In this document: in pieces, positions 8,462-17,828 of the stretch
Layout of the letters: the number at the start of each line of letters is the position of its first letter
Numbering within the stretch: the stretch's first letter is position 1
DNA from: Marinobacter lipolyticus SM19
GTDB taxonomy: Bacteria; Pseudomonadota; Gammaproteobacteria; Pseudomonadales; Oleiphilaceae
DNA: 64,000 nt
Reading direction: 5' to 3'
NCBI RefSeq assembly: GCF_000397065.2
Contig: NZ_KE007317.1
Location: 128,969 to 192,968 of the forward strand
Program-made: the position numbers and the translations under genes
The notes under the pieces: generated by a model
The model's database searches: none
Told to the model about the DNA's origin: nothing
Seen by the model: the letters and a program-made list of their open reading frames with translations, nothing else

Positions 8462-9115
8462 TCAGCTGTTGTTGTTCCGCAGGCGTTCGCGGAGCTGTTC
8501 AAGGCGGCGGCGAATTTCTTCTCTGCGCTGATCGTCGGCAGCTGGGGAGGGACTTGCTCTGTTTGACGAATTATCGGGTTCGGCGCTTTGCGCTTCAGGA
8601 GTCGTGGAGCTATCCGCGGTAAACTCAAGCCCGGTGCGGTCTTCGGATTCCGGGAAGTACAGGTTCTCAAGCTTTCCGCCACGCTGGATGATGACCCGGT
8701 TGGCATGAACCGAGCGGAGTTTGGCGTTGCCGGGGAGTTCATCGCCAACCAGGTACGCTTCGGTCTGGCTCTTGTCGTCTTCTATCAGAGCGCTGCCCGG
8801 AAAATCGCCGTCTGCAGCGAGCACGCCGCGCAGAAAGAGCCGCAAGTTGGTTTCGGGAAGGTTCTCGGTGTCGATTTTCTGGTCTGTCGCTGATTCTCCG
8901 GCTTTGCCAAACAGGTCCAGGGAGGCCAGGGTCACTTCAGGTACTTTCTGTTCTTCCGTGACCGATTTCAGCTCAGCGGCCGCCTGCAATTGCTGGCTGC
9001 CCCGTTGGGATTCCTGTTGCCAGAAGCGGTAAGCCTGCCATGATGTCAGAGCAATCATGACCGCGATAGCGGCAACGGCCAGGAGAATAGGTAACCGGGT
9101 GTTATTAAAAGACAT
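8462..9115 (-). CDS. gspC: Type II secretion inner-membrane protein GspC
   Basis: A 217-residue bitopic protein: one N-terminal transmembrane helix (about 9-28), a homology-region domain (about 65-160, LASLDLFG, LRLFLRGVLA, GDELPGNAKL, VIIQRGGKLE), then a charged, probably coiled-coil tail (REEIRRRLEQLRERLR). It has no PDZ domain, unlike long GspC proteins. GspC couples the inner-membrane platform to the GspD secretin. It is divergent from gspE across 190 bases. A PilP-like assignment is the main alternative. Confidence 0.72.
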   Translation of the reverse strand: MSFNNTRLPILLAVAAIAVMIALTSWQAYRFWQQESQRGSQQLQAAAELKSVTEEQKVPEVTLASLDLFGKAGESATDQKIDTENLPETNLRLFLRGVLAADGDFPGSALIEDDKSQTEAYLVGDELPGNAKLRSVHANRVIIQRGGKLENLYFPESEDRTGLEFTADSSTTPEAQSAEPDNSSNRASPSPAADDQRREEIRRRLEQLRERLRNNNS

Positions 9116-9305
9116 TGGATATCCCGATAATGAATTTACGGCCCTGTAAAAAGATCACAGGTTATCAGACTGCAACGGTTAAATGGCAGTATAGTGTATA
9201 GAGTTATTCAGCGGTTCCATATCCTATGGTAGCCTTTCTGAATTAATTGAATAAAAAGGGTTTCCGGATAATTCATCCGCGCCTGGCAACAAAACGAGGA
9301 CGACC

Positions 9306-10814
9306 TTGAATACAGAACATGAACTTCAGCCGCAGGATGCTCCGCTGGGCCGTCTTCCTTTCGCTTTCGCCAAACGCAATGGCGTGATACTTACCCGCGA
9401 GGAAGACGGTGAGCCGGTTATTCTGGTGCGTCCCGGAGCCAGTCATTCAGCCCTGGCCGAAGCCAATCGCATCAGTGGGGGGCGTGCACGGTTCTCCACG
9501 ATCGATCCGGAGCGCTTTGATGCAGCCCTGAATGCGGCCTACCAGAACGACTCTGCTGAAGCCATGCAGATGGTAGAAGGCATCGGGGATGACATGGATC
9601 TGGCCTCCCTTGCGGACTCGGTGCCCGAGACGGAAGATCTGCTTGAGCAGGAAGACGATGCGCCGATTATCCGCCTGATCAATGCCATCCTGACGGAAGC
9701 GGTCAAAACCAACGCTTCGGACGTACACATCGAAACTTACGAAAAACGTCTGGTGGTCCGGTTCCGTGTCGATGGTGTGTTGCGGGAAGTAGTCCAGCCC
9801 AAACGGGCGCTGGCGCCGCTGCTGGTCTCCCGTATCAAGGTCATGGCCAAGTTGGATATCGCTGAGAAGCGTGTGCCTCAGGATGGCCGTATTGCCTTGC
9901 GGGTGGCCGGCCGGGAAGTGGATATCCGGGTCTCTACCATGCCATCTTCGAGTGGCGAACGAGTGGTGCTCCGTTTGCTGGATAAGCAGGCCGGAAATAT
10001 TCGCCTGGAATCCCTTGGTATGGCCGGGCGGGATCTCAAGGTTCTCCGTAAGCTGATTTACCGCCCTTACGGGATTCTGCTGGTGACCGGTCCCACAGGT
10101 TCCGGTAAATCGACCACCTTGTATGCATCGCTCCAGGAGATCAACGACCGCAGCCGCAACATTCTCACGGTCGAGGATCCCATTGAGTACAATCTGCCGG
10201 GTATCGGTCAGACCCAGGTCAACACCAAGGTCGATATGACGTTCGCCCGGGGACTGCGGGCCATTCTGCGTCAGGATCCGGATGTGGTCATGATCGGTGA
10301 GATCCGTGACCTGGAAACCGCTGAGATTGCCGTTCAGGCGAGTCTGACCGGTCACCTTGTACTTTCTACGCTGCACACCAACACGGCCGTCGGTGCCATC
10401 ACGCGGCTGATGGATATGGGTATTGAGCCGTTCCTGATCTCGTCAAGTCTGGTGGGGATTGTGGCCCAGCGTCTGGTGAGGGTGCTGTGCAAGGATTGCC
10501 GCGAACCGTATACGCCGAGTGAAGAGCACTGCGACTTCCTGCAACAGGACGCTGGTAACCCGCCAACCATCTACCGTGCAACCGGTTGTGAACACTGCAA
10601 TCAGCTGGGTTATCGCGGTCGAATCGGTATTTACGAAGTGGTGGAGATCTCTGATGAAATCAGTGCGCTCATCCACAAGCGGGCCGGGGAGCTGGACCTG
10701 GAACATGAGGCCCGGTTGTCTGGTCCAAGCATACACGCTGACGGTGTACAGAAGATTCTGGACGGTGTTACCACCGTTGAAGAGGTCCTGCGCGTGACCC
10801 ACCGGAGCCAATAA
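9306..10814 (+). CDS. gspE: Type II secretion ATPase GspE
   Basis: A 502-residue cytoplasmic ATPase that drives pseudopilus assembly. Walker A GPTGSGKS is at 262-269, the Asp box near 291, Walker [11 protein letters not shown] at about 326-335 and the His box near 350-357. A zinc-binding tetracysteine is visible (C395, C398, C428, C431), typical of GspE and distinct from PilT. The start is TTG, supported by GAGGA ending five bases upstream. It heads the gspE-M operon. Confidence 0.95.
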   Translation: MNTEHELQPQDAPLGRLPFAFAKRNGVILTREEDGEPVILVRPGASHSALAEANRISGGRARFSTIDPERFDAALNAAYQNDSAEAMQMVEGIGDDMDLASLADSVPETEDLLEQEDDAPIIRLINAILTEAVKTNASDVHIETYEKRLVVRFRVDGVLREVVQPKRALAPLLVSRIKVMAKLDIAEKRVPQDGRIALRVAGREVDIRVSTMPSSSGERVVLRLLDKQAGNIRLESLGMAGRDLKVLRKLIYRPYGILLVTGPTGSGKSTTLYASLQEINDRSRNILTVEDPIEYNLPGIGQTQVNTKVDMTFARGLRAILRQDPDVVMIGEIRDLETAEIAVQASLTGHLVLSTLHTNTAVGAITRLMDMGIEPFLISSSLVGIVAQRLVRVLCKDCREPYTPSEEHCDFLQQDAGNPPTIYRATGCEHCNQLGYRGRIGIYEVVEISDEISALIHKRAGELDLEHEARLSGPSIHADGVQKILDGVTTVEEVLRVTHRSQ

Positions 10815-10818
10815 TCTT

Positions 10819-12033
10819 ATGCCTGCATTTGATTACAAGGCCCTTGATGCCCGGGGCAAACAAAAGCAGGGCGTATTGGAGGCTGATGCCCCCCGGGCTG
10901 TCAGGCAACAACTCCGGGAGCGCGGGCTGACCCCGCTGGAAGTGGCACCATCAACTGAAAAGCAGGCCCATGGGAGGAACCCGCTCAGCAGTCGGGGCAG
11001 TTTGGCGGCCGCCGACCTCGCACTGGTCACCCGACAGCTGTCAACGTTGATACAATCCGGAATTCCCGTCGAGCAGGCTCTGTCAGCAGCGGCGCAGCAG
11101 TCCACCAAACCGCGTATCCGCAGCATGCTGATCGCCATTCGTGCCAAGGTAATGGAAGGCTACAGTCTTGCGGACAGTCTTGGCGAGTTTCCACGGGCAT
11201 TTCCTCGGCTGTACCGTTCCACCGTTGCCGCAGGGGAGCATGCGGGGCACCTGGACCTGGTGCTCAACCGGCTGGCGGACTACACGGAAGCCCGGCAAGA
11301 GGCGCGCCAGAAAATTCAGCTCGCCGCGATTTATCCGATCATTCTGAGTGTGGTGGCGATTGCTATTGTGGTGTTCCTGCTCACCTATGTGGTGCCGGAC
11401 ATTATCGAGGTGTTTGTGAAGCAGGGGCAGGACTTGCCCGGGCTGACCGTTGCGATGCTGGCGGTGTCGGAATTTCTCGGCGACTTTGGTGTCTACCTCC
11501 TCATACTGATTGTTGTTGGTATCATCGGATTTCGGACTGCCTTGCGTAAGCCCGCGTTCCGGTTAAAGTTTCACCGCTGGCTGCTGAATATGCCGCTGTT
11601 GTCCGGCATGGTGCGAGGGGTTAACACTGCCCGTTACGCCAGTACACTCAGTATCCTGACCACCAGCGGCGTGCCGTTAGTGGACGCCATGCGCATTGCG
11701 GGCGAGGTGCTGTCCAACGACTACCTGCGCCGCGAACTGCGGGATGCTGCCCGCAAAGTCAGCGAGGGTGGCTCCCTTCAACGCTCGCTGGATCAGACGG
11801 GATATTTCCCGCCGATGATGCTCCATATGATTGCCAGTGGTGAGGCGAGTGGTGAACTCGACAGCATGCTGGAGCGAACCGCGAAAATGCAGGAAAACAC
11901 CCTGCAGTCGAAAATTGCAGCGATTGTCGGTCTTTTCGAACCGATGATGCTGTTATTCATGGGTGTGGTGGTCCTCATCATCGTATTGGCCATCATGCTG
12001 CCGATTCTCAATATGAGCAATCTGGTCGGCTGA
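10819..12033 (+). CDS. gspF: Type II secretion inner-membrane protein GspF
   Basis: A 404-residue polytopic platform protein with the usual two GspF domains (about 70-195 and 270-395) and three main transmembrane segments. The N-terminus MPAFDYKALDARGK is characteristic. It couples the GspE ATPase to pseudopilin assembly. It starts four bases after the gspE stop and has the expected length. Confidence 0.95.
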   Translation: MPAFDYKALDARGKQKQGVLEADAPRAVRQQLRERGLTPLEVAPSTEKQAHGRNPLSSRGSLAAADLALVTRQLSTLIQSGIPVEQALSAAAQQSTKPRIRSMLIAIRAKVMEGYSLADSLGEFPRAFPRLYRSTVAAGEHAGHLDLVLNRLADYTEARQEARQKIQLAAIYPIILSVVAIAIVVFLLTYVVPDIIEVFVKQGQDLPGLTVAMLAVSEFLGDFGVYLLILIVVGIIGFRTALRKPAFRLKFHRWLLNMPLLSGMVRGVNTARYASTLSILTTSGVPLVDAMRIAGEVLSNDYLRRELRDAARKVSEGGSLQRSLDQTGYFPPMMLHMIASGEASGELDSMLERTAKMQENTLQSKIAAIVGLFEPMMLLFMGVVVLIIVLAIMLPILNMSNLVG

Positions 12034-12078
12034 CCTCAAAAGTTTTACCCCTAGACAATGGAAAGAGAGTCTTTACTA

Positions 12079-12558
12079 ATGACGAGCCTAACTATGAAGC
12101 CATACGTTACCCGGAATCCACGCGACAACCACCGCAAGCAAGGTGGTTTCACCCTGATCGAGATTATGGTGGTTATGGTCATTCTCGGTCTGCTGGTTGC
12201 GATTGTTGCTCCGAACATTATGGGGCGTAGCGATCAGGCTAAAGTGACCGTGGCGGAAACCCAGCTGAGCAACATTGCCAACGCGCTTGACCTCTATCGT
12301 CTGGACAATAGCCACTATCCCTCAACCCAGCAGGGGCTGGAGGCGCTGGTCAGTAAACCGAGTGGTAGCCCGGAACCCAAGAACTGGAACCCCGATGGGT
12401 ACCTGAAAAATGTTCCGGAAGATCCCTGGGGTTCGAATTACCAGTACGTTAGTCCGGGCACAGAAGGGCCCTACGATCTTTATTCTTATGGTTCCGACAG
12501 CCAGGAAGGCGGTGAAGGCGATGCAGCCGACATCAGTGTCTGGAAGACCAAGGACTGA
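12079..12558 (+). CDS. gspG: Major pseudopilin GspG
   Basis: A prepilin-like protein of 159 residues. The cleavage site is GG^FTLIE with Glu at mature position 5, followed by a hydrophobic helix. The C-terminal part has the calcium-binding GspG features (DPWGSNYQYVSPG and YDLYSYGSDSQEGG). I prefer the ATG at 12079, preceded at nine bases by AAAGAGAG; an ATG at 12058 or 12094 is possible, and the leader is removed by the prepilin peptidase either way. It polymerises into the pseudopilus. Confidence 0.93.
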   Translation: MTSLTMKPYVTRNPRDNHRKQGGFTLIEIMVVMVILGLLVAIVAPNIMGRSDQAKVTVAETQLSNIANALDLYRLDNSHYPSTQQGLEALVSKPSGSPEPKNWNPDGYLKNVPEDPWGSNYQYVSPGTEGPYDLYSYGSDSQEGGEGDAADISVWKTKD

Positions 12559-12578
12559 ACGACCAGGGATTAAGCATT

Positions 12579-13109
12579 ATGGGGAAGCGGGCAACTGTCT
12601 CTGGCTTCACGCTGATTGAGATTCTGGTAGTACTGATTGTTGTCGGGCTACTTGCTGCGCTGGCAGTCATGAACCTGGGTGGCGGGTCTCAACAGCGGGA
12701 GCTGGAAAACAATGTCCGCGAGATGTTTTTGTTGATGCAAACCGCCTCTGAGCAGGCCGTACTGAACAACAAGGAATTGGGGCTGGCCCTTGAAGAAGAC
12801 AGTTATCGGTTCGTAACGTTTGACGAGCAGGCGAATGAGTGGAAAGAGTCAGGGGAACGGATGTTCCGACAGCGCAGTTTCCCGGAGTGGCTGGTAATGA
12901 CCGAGTTCATCGAGAGTGATACGCCAAGGCTTGCTTCCGAAGAAGATCGGTTACGTCCAGACATCGTGTTTTTCTCCAGCGGTGAAACCACGCCATTTGA
13001 AGTGGAATTCACCATCGGTAGCGACAGTTCCTTTATGCATGTACTCGCGTCGGATGGCGTGTCTCCCCTGGAGTGGCGTCGTCCGGGCAGTGAAGAGGAC
13101 GAGCGGTGA
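12579..13109 (+). CDS. gspH: Minor pseudopilin GspH
   Basis: A 176-residue prepilin-like protein with cleavage site SG^FTLIE near the N-terminus (G9/F10, Glu14) and a hydrophobic helix. The globular domain continues to a C-terminal WRRPGSEEDER. Minor pseudopilins cap the pseudopilus. It lies 20 bases after gspG, and its stop overlaps the gspI start codon. Confidence 0.9.
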   Translation: MGKRATVSGFTLIEILVVLIVVGLLAALAVMNLGGGSQQRELENNVREMFLLMQTASEQAVLNNKELGLALEEDSYRFVTFDEQANEWKESGERMFRQRSFPEWLVMTEFIESDTPRLASEEDRLRPDIVFFSSGETTPFEVEFTIGSDSSFMHVLASDGVSPLEWRRPGSEEDER

Positions 13110-13480
13110 GCAGTCAGCGTGGCTTTACTCTGATTGAGGTGCTGGTGGCACTGCTGGTGTTTGGTTTGATCGCCACGGCCGCTGCCGAGGTTGGAAGTCA
13201 GTACATTGCCAGCTACGAGCGTATCCGCGACAAGACCATGGCTGGTTGGATTGCAGACAACCGGATCAGTGAGCTTCGTCTGCAAGAGGCTCTGCCTGAC
13301 ATATCCGAAAATTCCGATGACCTGGATTATGGTCCCTATCGGTGGCAGGTAACCACCGCCGTTCTCGGTACGGAAGAGCCCACCATGCGGCGCATTGAGG
13401 TGACGGTCGCTCGTTTCAGGGATGATGGCAGCGATCCGGTGCCGATTCATACACTGTCCGCTTTCATTGGAGAGAACTGA
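13106..13480 (+). CDS. gspI: Minor pseudopilin GspI
   Basis: A 124-residue minor pseudopilin with RG^FTLIEVLVAL (Glu at mature position 5) and the GspI-typical tail around DNRISELRL. Translation starts at GTG 13106, overlapping the gspH TGA by four bases. It forms the pseudopilus tip complex with GspJ and GspK. Confidence 0.92.
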   Translation: MSSQRGFTLIEVLVALLVFGLIATAAAEVGSQYIASYERIRDKTMAGWIADNRISELRLQEALPDISENSDDLDYGPYRWQVTTAVLGTEEPTMRRIEVTVARFRDDGSDPVPIHTLSAFIGEN

Positions 13481-14232
13481 TGTTGCAACGGGGCTTCACC
13501 TTGATGGAGGTTCTGATTGCAGTGACGATCACCGCGGTCATCGGGCTGGGCGTGTGGCAGGTTCTCAGTGGCGTGGTGTTGTCCCGGGACCGGGTGAATG
13601 AGGTTGCTGAGGAGTTTGACCAGTTGCAACGCACCATGTTGCTGCTGGAGCGGGATCTTATGCAGGTTGTTAATCGCCCGGTACGGGATATGTACGGGGA
13701 TTACAAGCCAGCACTGACCAGCCGGGAAGACAGTTTTGCCCTGGTTCTGACCCGTCAGGGCTGGCGGAACCCATTGGGAATGCGACGGAGCTCGCTACAG
13801 AGAGCCGGCTGGGAGTATACCGGTGAGGAACTGCGTCGCCGACATTGGATTACCCTGGATCAGGGGCAAGATGAAAGCAGCCAGGATGTTGTGCTGTTGT
13901 CAGAGGTAACATCGTTTGAGATCCGCTTTCTTGACGATCAGCGTAACTGGACCGACGGCTGGCCCACCGAAGAAGCAATGGCGAGCCTGAGTCCGGGGAC
14001 ACGGCCTGATCTGCCACTTCCTCTGGGCATAGAAATTACCCTGGAACATGAAAGATTCGGCGAACTCATACGTACATTCGCGATGCCAGACTTCGACAAC
14101 AGTAAGGCCCAGGGCATGGTTAATACCGCTAATGAGGCCCAATCGGAGACGGATACTGATCGCGAAGAAGAGGAAGACAGCCAGTCCGATCAGGGTCAGA
14201 GCGGGCCGTCTGCCCTTGGGGGACCTCAATGA
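13480..14232 (+). CDS. gspJ: Minor pseudopilin GspJ
   Basis: A 250-residue minor pseudopilin with RG^FTLMEVLIAV and the GspJ core (RTMLLLERDLMQVVNRPVRD region). The C-terminal 35 residues are acidic and Gln/Ser-rich, longer than in many homologues and probably disordered. The ATG overlaps the gspI stop by one base. Confidence 0.92.
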   Translation: MLQRGFTLMEVLIAVTITAVIGLGVWQVLSGVVLSRDRVNEVAEEFDQLQRTMLLLERDLMQVVNRPVRDMYGDYKPALTSREDSFALVLTRQGWRNPLGMRRSSLQRAGWEYTGEELRRRHWITLDQGQDESSQDVVLLSEVTSFEIRFLDDQRNWTDGWPTEEAMASLSPGTRPDLPLPLGIEITLEHERFGELIRTFAMPDFDNSKAQGMVNTANEAQSETDTDREEEEDSQSDQGQSGPSALGGPQ

Positions 14233-15236
14233 TGATGCCCGGAGCGCCCCATCGATCAAGTCAGCGCGGCGTTGCGTTGATTATGGTTTTGCTGGCCATG
14301 GCTCTGGTAGTCATGCTTGCCACAGGTATGACGCAGCAGCAAAGTGTGAGGGTTTTCCGGGCAGGGCACTATCTGGCACAGCAACAAGGACAAAGCATTG
14401 CCCTTGGCGCAGAAGCTTTTGCAAGACAGATCCTGTCCCGGGACTTCGAACAGGACAAGGAAGACAATTTGATGGTCGACAGTCTGGACGAGTTCTGGGC
14501 TGCGAATTCTGCGGTATTGCCACTGGATGAAAACGGTGTGGTTCAAATCCAGATCGATGATCTGGGTGGCCGGATTAACCTGAACGATCTGGTATCGGCT
14601 AATGGACAGGTGAACCCGATGGTCCGGGATCAGCTTGAGCGGCTGCTGGTGGCGCTGAGTTTACCCGAAATCTCGGTTGACGCCCTGATCGATTGGGTCG
14701 ACGCGGATGATCAGACGGTGAGCGCCTATGGTGCTGAAGATGGACAGTACCTGATGGCAGATCCCGGTTTCAGGGCGGCCAATCAACCTTTTGTCAGCGT
14801 GACAGAACTCAGGCTTATTGAGGGCATGACTGAAGAGGCGTACCGTGCCCTGAGGCCGCATGTGACAGCATTGCCAGTGACTGGAATTGGTATCAATGTG
14901 AACACCGCGACAGCCCCGGTTCTGCGTTCGTTACACGCAGAGCTGACACAGGCTCAGGCAGAGTCTATTCTTGAAAAAAGGCAAGAGGAGCGGTTTGAAA
15001 ATATTCAGGATTTTCTGGCCTTGCCGGAGTTCTCGGGGCTCGGATTGAAGGCGACCGGACTGGGCTTGCAAACCCGTTTCTTTGAGGTCGTGTCGCGGAT
15101 TACCTATGATGACCGGGTTGCGAATCTGGTAAGTACCGTTTTCCGGAGCCCTGAAGGAGAGCTGCAGACGGTTCACCGGGATACCGGGCAGAAAAACCGA
15201 ATTACTAAAGAGCCTTTTACTATTTCAGAAGGATAG
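14229..15236 (+). CDS. gspK: Minor pseudopilin GspK
   Basis: A 335-residue tip pseudopilin, the largest of the set as expected. The cleavage site is RG^VALIM; the +5 Glu is absent, a known trait of GspK that lets it cap the pseudopilus. The periplasmic part contains the DDLGGRINLNDLV and INVNTATAPVLRSL segments of the family. It overlaps gspJ by four bases. Confidence 0.93.
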   Translation: MMMPGAPHRSSQRGVALIMVLLAMALVVMLATGMTQQQSVRVFRAGHYLAQQQGQSIALGAEAFARQILSRDFEQDKEDNLMVDSLDEFWAANSAVLPLDENGVVQIQIDDLGGRINLNDLVSANGQVNPMVRDQLERLLVALSLPEISVDALIDWVDADDQTVSAYGAEDGQYLMADPGFRAANQPFVSVTELRLIEGMTEEAYRALRPHVTALPVTGIGINVNTATAPVLRSLHAELTQAQAESILEKRQEERFENIQDFLALPEFSGLGLKATGLGLQTRFFEVVSRITYDDRVANLVSTVFRSPEGELQTVHRDTGQKNRITKEPFTISEG

Positions 15237-15238
15237 AC

Positions 15239-16543
15239 ATGTCTTACCGCCTTTATGTCAGGCCTCTTCCACCCTTTGCCGACCCTGGTCAGACACCGGA
15301 TGCGCAGCTCTATAACTGGGTTCTCCATGATGCAAGTGGCGACACTCAGGCCCATGGGCGAGGGGACACACGGGATCTTATTGAACAGACCCTTGGGCAG
15401 AACGCCCTCGACAACGTTCTGTTAATTGGCATGGTGCCCGGCGACGAGGCGCTGTTCTGTGTAGCGGATATTCCTGCGAAGCAAACCCGTTTCATTCTTC
15501 AGGCTCTGCCGTATGCGGTTGAGGAGCAGATTGCCCAGGATATTGACACTGTGCACCTGGCGTTGGGAAGCCGAACGGACAATGGTTTCAGGGTCGCCGC
15601 CATTGACCGGAGCCGGATGTCGGATTGGGTAAACCTGTTCAGTGGCTGGGAGCATGCGCGGCTGGATGCAATTTACCCGGAAGCAGCCTTGTTGCCGGAG
15701 ACGGAAGGTGGCTGGTCCATCTGTCTGGATGGCGAAAATGCCATGCTGATCAGTGACCGGGGCGAATGGCTCAGCATCCAGTCAAGGAATCTGGGCATGT
15801 TTGCTCACACACTGGCGGTTCCGCCTTCCGAAGACGTCGTTGCGGAAGTGCCAGTGACAATTTTTGGCACCGAACAGGAACTGGATCAGCAGCAATCCGC
15901 GATCAGTGAGCTGCGTTCCGCCGGTCGACTCGTGGTCAAGCTTGAGGCCATTGAGCTCATGCCGCTGGAATTGCTGGCGCACGCTCATCACCATCACCTG
16001 TCCCACCCGATTAACCTGTGCCAGGGCAGTTACAGTGTTAAAAGTGGTCAGACTAGCCCTTTGCGGGCCTGGAGGCCATTGATTGCGGTTGCCTGTGCCT
16101 GGTTTGTCATCCAGTTGGGTGTGGAGCTGGGAATGGGGTTCTACCACCAGCAGAAGGCTGATACTACTCGTGCGCAAGCCATGGGAATCTATCGTGACGC
16201 CTTCCCCGACGACCGTCGCACCCACGCTGGCAATGTTCGACGGGTTATCGAAGGGCAGTTGCGTTCAATCGGATCTGGTGGACCTGCCGCAGATTTTATT
16301 ACGTTGATGAAGTACACCGGCGACCAGTACTCCAAGGTACCGCAAAACCAGTCGCTGACGTTCAACTCTATCAACTATAGCCGTTCACGCGGAGAACTTG
16401 TCGTGGACATCCGGGCGGACACTTACAACCGTATGAGCGCCTTGCGTAATGGTTTGGCACAGCAGGGGCTGGAAGCACAGATCGGTTCCGTTGTTAATGA
16501 ATCCAGTGGCGCCCGTGGGCGTCTGACCGTATCGGGAGGCTGA
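15239..16543 (+). CDS. gspL: Type II secretion protein GspL
   Basis: A 434-residue bitopic protein. The cytoplasmic actin-like domain (about 1-260) binds GspE; a single transmembrane helix (about 280-302) leads to a periplasmic ferredoxin-like domain. The segment ALPYAVEEQIAQDID near residue 93 is typical of GspL. It starts two bases after the gspK stop and recruits the ATPase to the membrane platform together with GspM. Confidence 0.92.
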   Translation: MSYRLYVRPLPPFADPGQTPDAQLYNWVLHDASGDTQAHGRGDTRDLIEQTLGQNALDNVLLIGMVPGDEALFCVADIPAKQTRFILQALPYAVEEQIAQDIDTVHLALGSRTDNGFRVAAIDRSRMSDWVNLFSGWEHARLDAIYPEAALLPETEGGWSICLDGENAMLISDRGEWLSIQSRNLGMFAHTLAVPPSEDVVAEVPVTIFGTEQELDQQQSAISELRSAGRLVVKLEAIELMPLELLAHAHHHHLSHPINLCQGSYSVKSGQTSPLRAWRPLIAVACAWFVIQLGVELGMGFYHQQKADTTRAQAMGIYRDAFPDDRRTHAGNVRRVIEGQLRSIGSGGPAADFITLMKYTGDQYSKVPQNQSLTFNSINYSRSRGELVVDIRADTYNRMSALRNGLAQQGLEAQIGSVVNESSGARGRLTVSGG

Positions 16544-16547
16544 GACG

Positions 16548-17075
16548 ATGCTGACGAAACTGAAAGATCAGCCTTCCGTAGGCAAGCTTATAGCCCAGTA
16601 TGATCAGCTTCCTCGCAGGGACCAGCAGGCGCTGGCTGTGCTGGCGGTTGCGGTATTTCTGGGGCTTCTGTACTTCCTGATCTGGCGCCCCATTACCGGG
16701 TTTCACGACCAGGCGGTAAGCTCGCGGGAAAACGCGGAAGAGTTGTTGGCCTGGATGCGGGCAAACCAGTCCGATATTGAGCGTCTGGCCGCCACTGAAG
16801 GTGCCGGTAGCCCAGCGCCCAATGCACCGCAAGACGGGCGCGCACTGATGGCACTGGTCACCCGCAGTGCCGGCGAATCCGGGTTGTCGCTGCAACGGTT
16901 TGAACCCAGCGGGGGCAGCGCTATCCGGGTCTGGCTTGAAGACGTGCCGTTCGCAGATGTAGCAGCATGGCTGGAAAAGTTGAATACCGATCACGGTGTG
17001 GTAATCGATCAGGCCGCGATGGACAGGCAGGATGATCCTGGCATTGTGTCGGTACGGCTAACCCTTACGATCTGA
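16548..17075 (+). CDS. gspM: Type II secretion protein GspM
   Basis: A 175-residue bitopic inner-membrane protein with a short cytoplasmic N-terminus, a transmembrane helix (about 27-48) and a small periplasmic domain. It partners with GspL in the assembly platform. It is the last recognisable gsp gene; no gspN or gspD follows. It starts four bases after gspL. Confidence 0.9.
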   Translation: MLTKLKDQPSVGKLIAQYDQLPRRDQQALAVLAVAVFLGLLYFLIWRPITGFHDQAVSSRENAEELLAWMRANQSDIERLAATEGAGSPAPNAPQDGRALMALVTRSAGESGLSLQRFEPSGGSAIRVWLEDVPFADVAAWLEKLNTDHGVVIDQAAMDRQDDPGIVSVRLTLTI

Positions 17076-17130
17076 ACATTTGAGCCGCAACAGGGTTGAG
17101 TGTGAACGGAGAGTAAACAGGAGAAACCTG

Positions 17131-17796
17131 ATGAATGACGGCAACGATAAAAAAAATAATCCAGAGCCCGTGATTGTCCGCCTGGATGAGAGTGCGCGTA
17201 ATGAGGCGAAATCCATACTTTTCCATGCTTACCTTCGTGAGCCGACGTTCCAGTATCTGTTTGATCACCGGCGGCCAGGGTACGAGCAACGGGTAAGGGC
17301 CACCATTCGGGAACTGATTGATCTTTATCTGGATCTGAATCAGGAATCGATCGGTGTCATGCTGGATAATACCCTGGTCGCAGTAGCATTCATCGGCGAT
17401 CCCGACTTGCGTCTGAACCTGGCTGATCAGATCAGCTGGCGGATCAGGATGGTTTTGACAACCGGTTTTGCCTGTACGCGCCGTTACCTTGATTATCACC
17501 AGAAAATAAAGGAAATGTTACCCCAGCCACTGGCCCATCAATTGCCGCTGATGGGTGTGAATCCCCAGTACCAGAACCGGGGCTTTGGCCGTTTGTTGCT
17601 ATCGGCGGTTGAGCGCCTGTGTGCGGACAACCCGCGTGGCAGTGGTCTGGTCCTGGATACCGGTAACAGCCGCTATCTACCATTTTACGAGTCCGAAGGA
17701 TTCCGCAGTCTCGGAAAAATCCGCCTGGGAGACTTCGAGGACCATGTTCTATTCCGGGAAGTGTGCCCTGCGGAAAAGCAGGCAGCGCCCGGTTGA
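17131..17796 (+). CDS. GNAT-family N-acetyltransferase
   Basis: A 221-residue protein. The C-terminal half carries the GNAT acetyl-CoA-binding motif (VNPQYQNRGFGRLLL, the Q/RxxGxG/A pattern) and a downstream DTGNSRYLPFYESEGF segment. The start at 17131 is preceded by a clear AGGAGA at seven bases; the longer frame upstream lacks one. The acceptor substrate is unknown. It sits 32 bases before gorA on the same strand but probably after the gsp transcript. Confidence 0.82.
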   Translation: MNDGNDKKNNPEPVIVRLDESARNEAKSILFHAYLREPTFQYLFDHRRPGYEQRVRATIRELIDLYLDLNQESIGVMLDNTLVAVAFIGDPDLRLNLADQISWRIRMVLTTGFACTRRYLDYHQKIKEMLPQPLAHQLPLMGVNPQYQNRGFGRLLLSAVERLCADNPRGSGLVLDTGNSRYLPFYESEGFRSLGKIRLGDFEDHVLFREVCPAEKQAAPG

Positions 17797-17828
17797 CGTT
17801 ATTGTCCCAACTTTGATCAGGAGACGCT

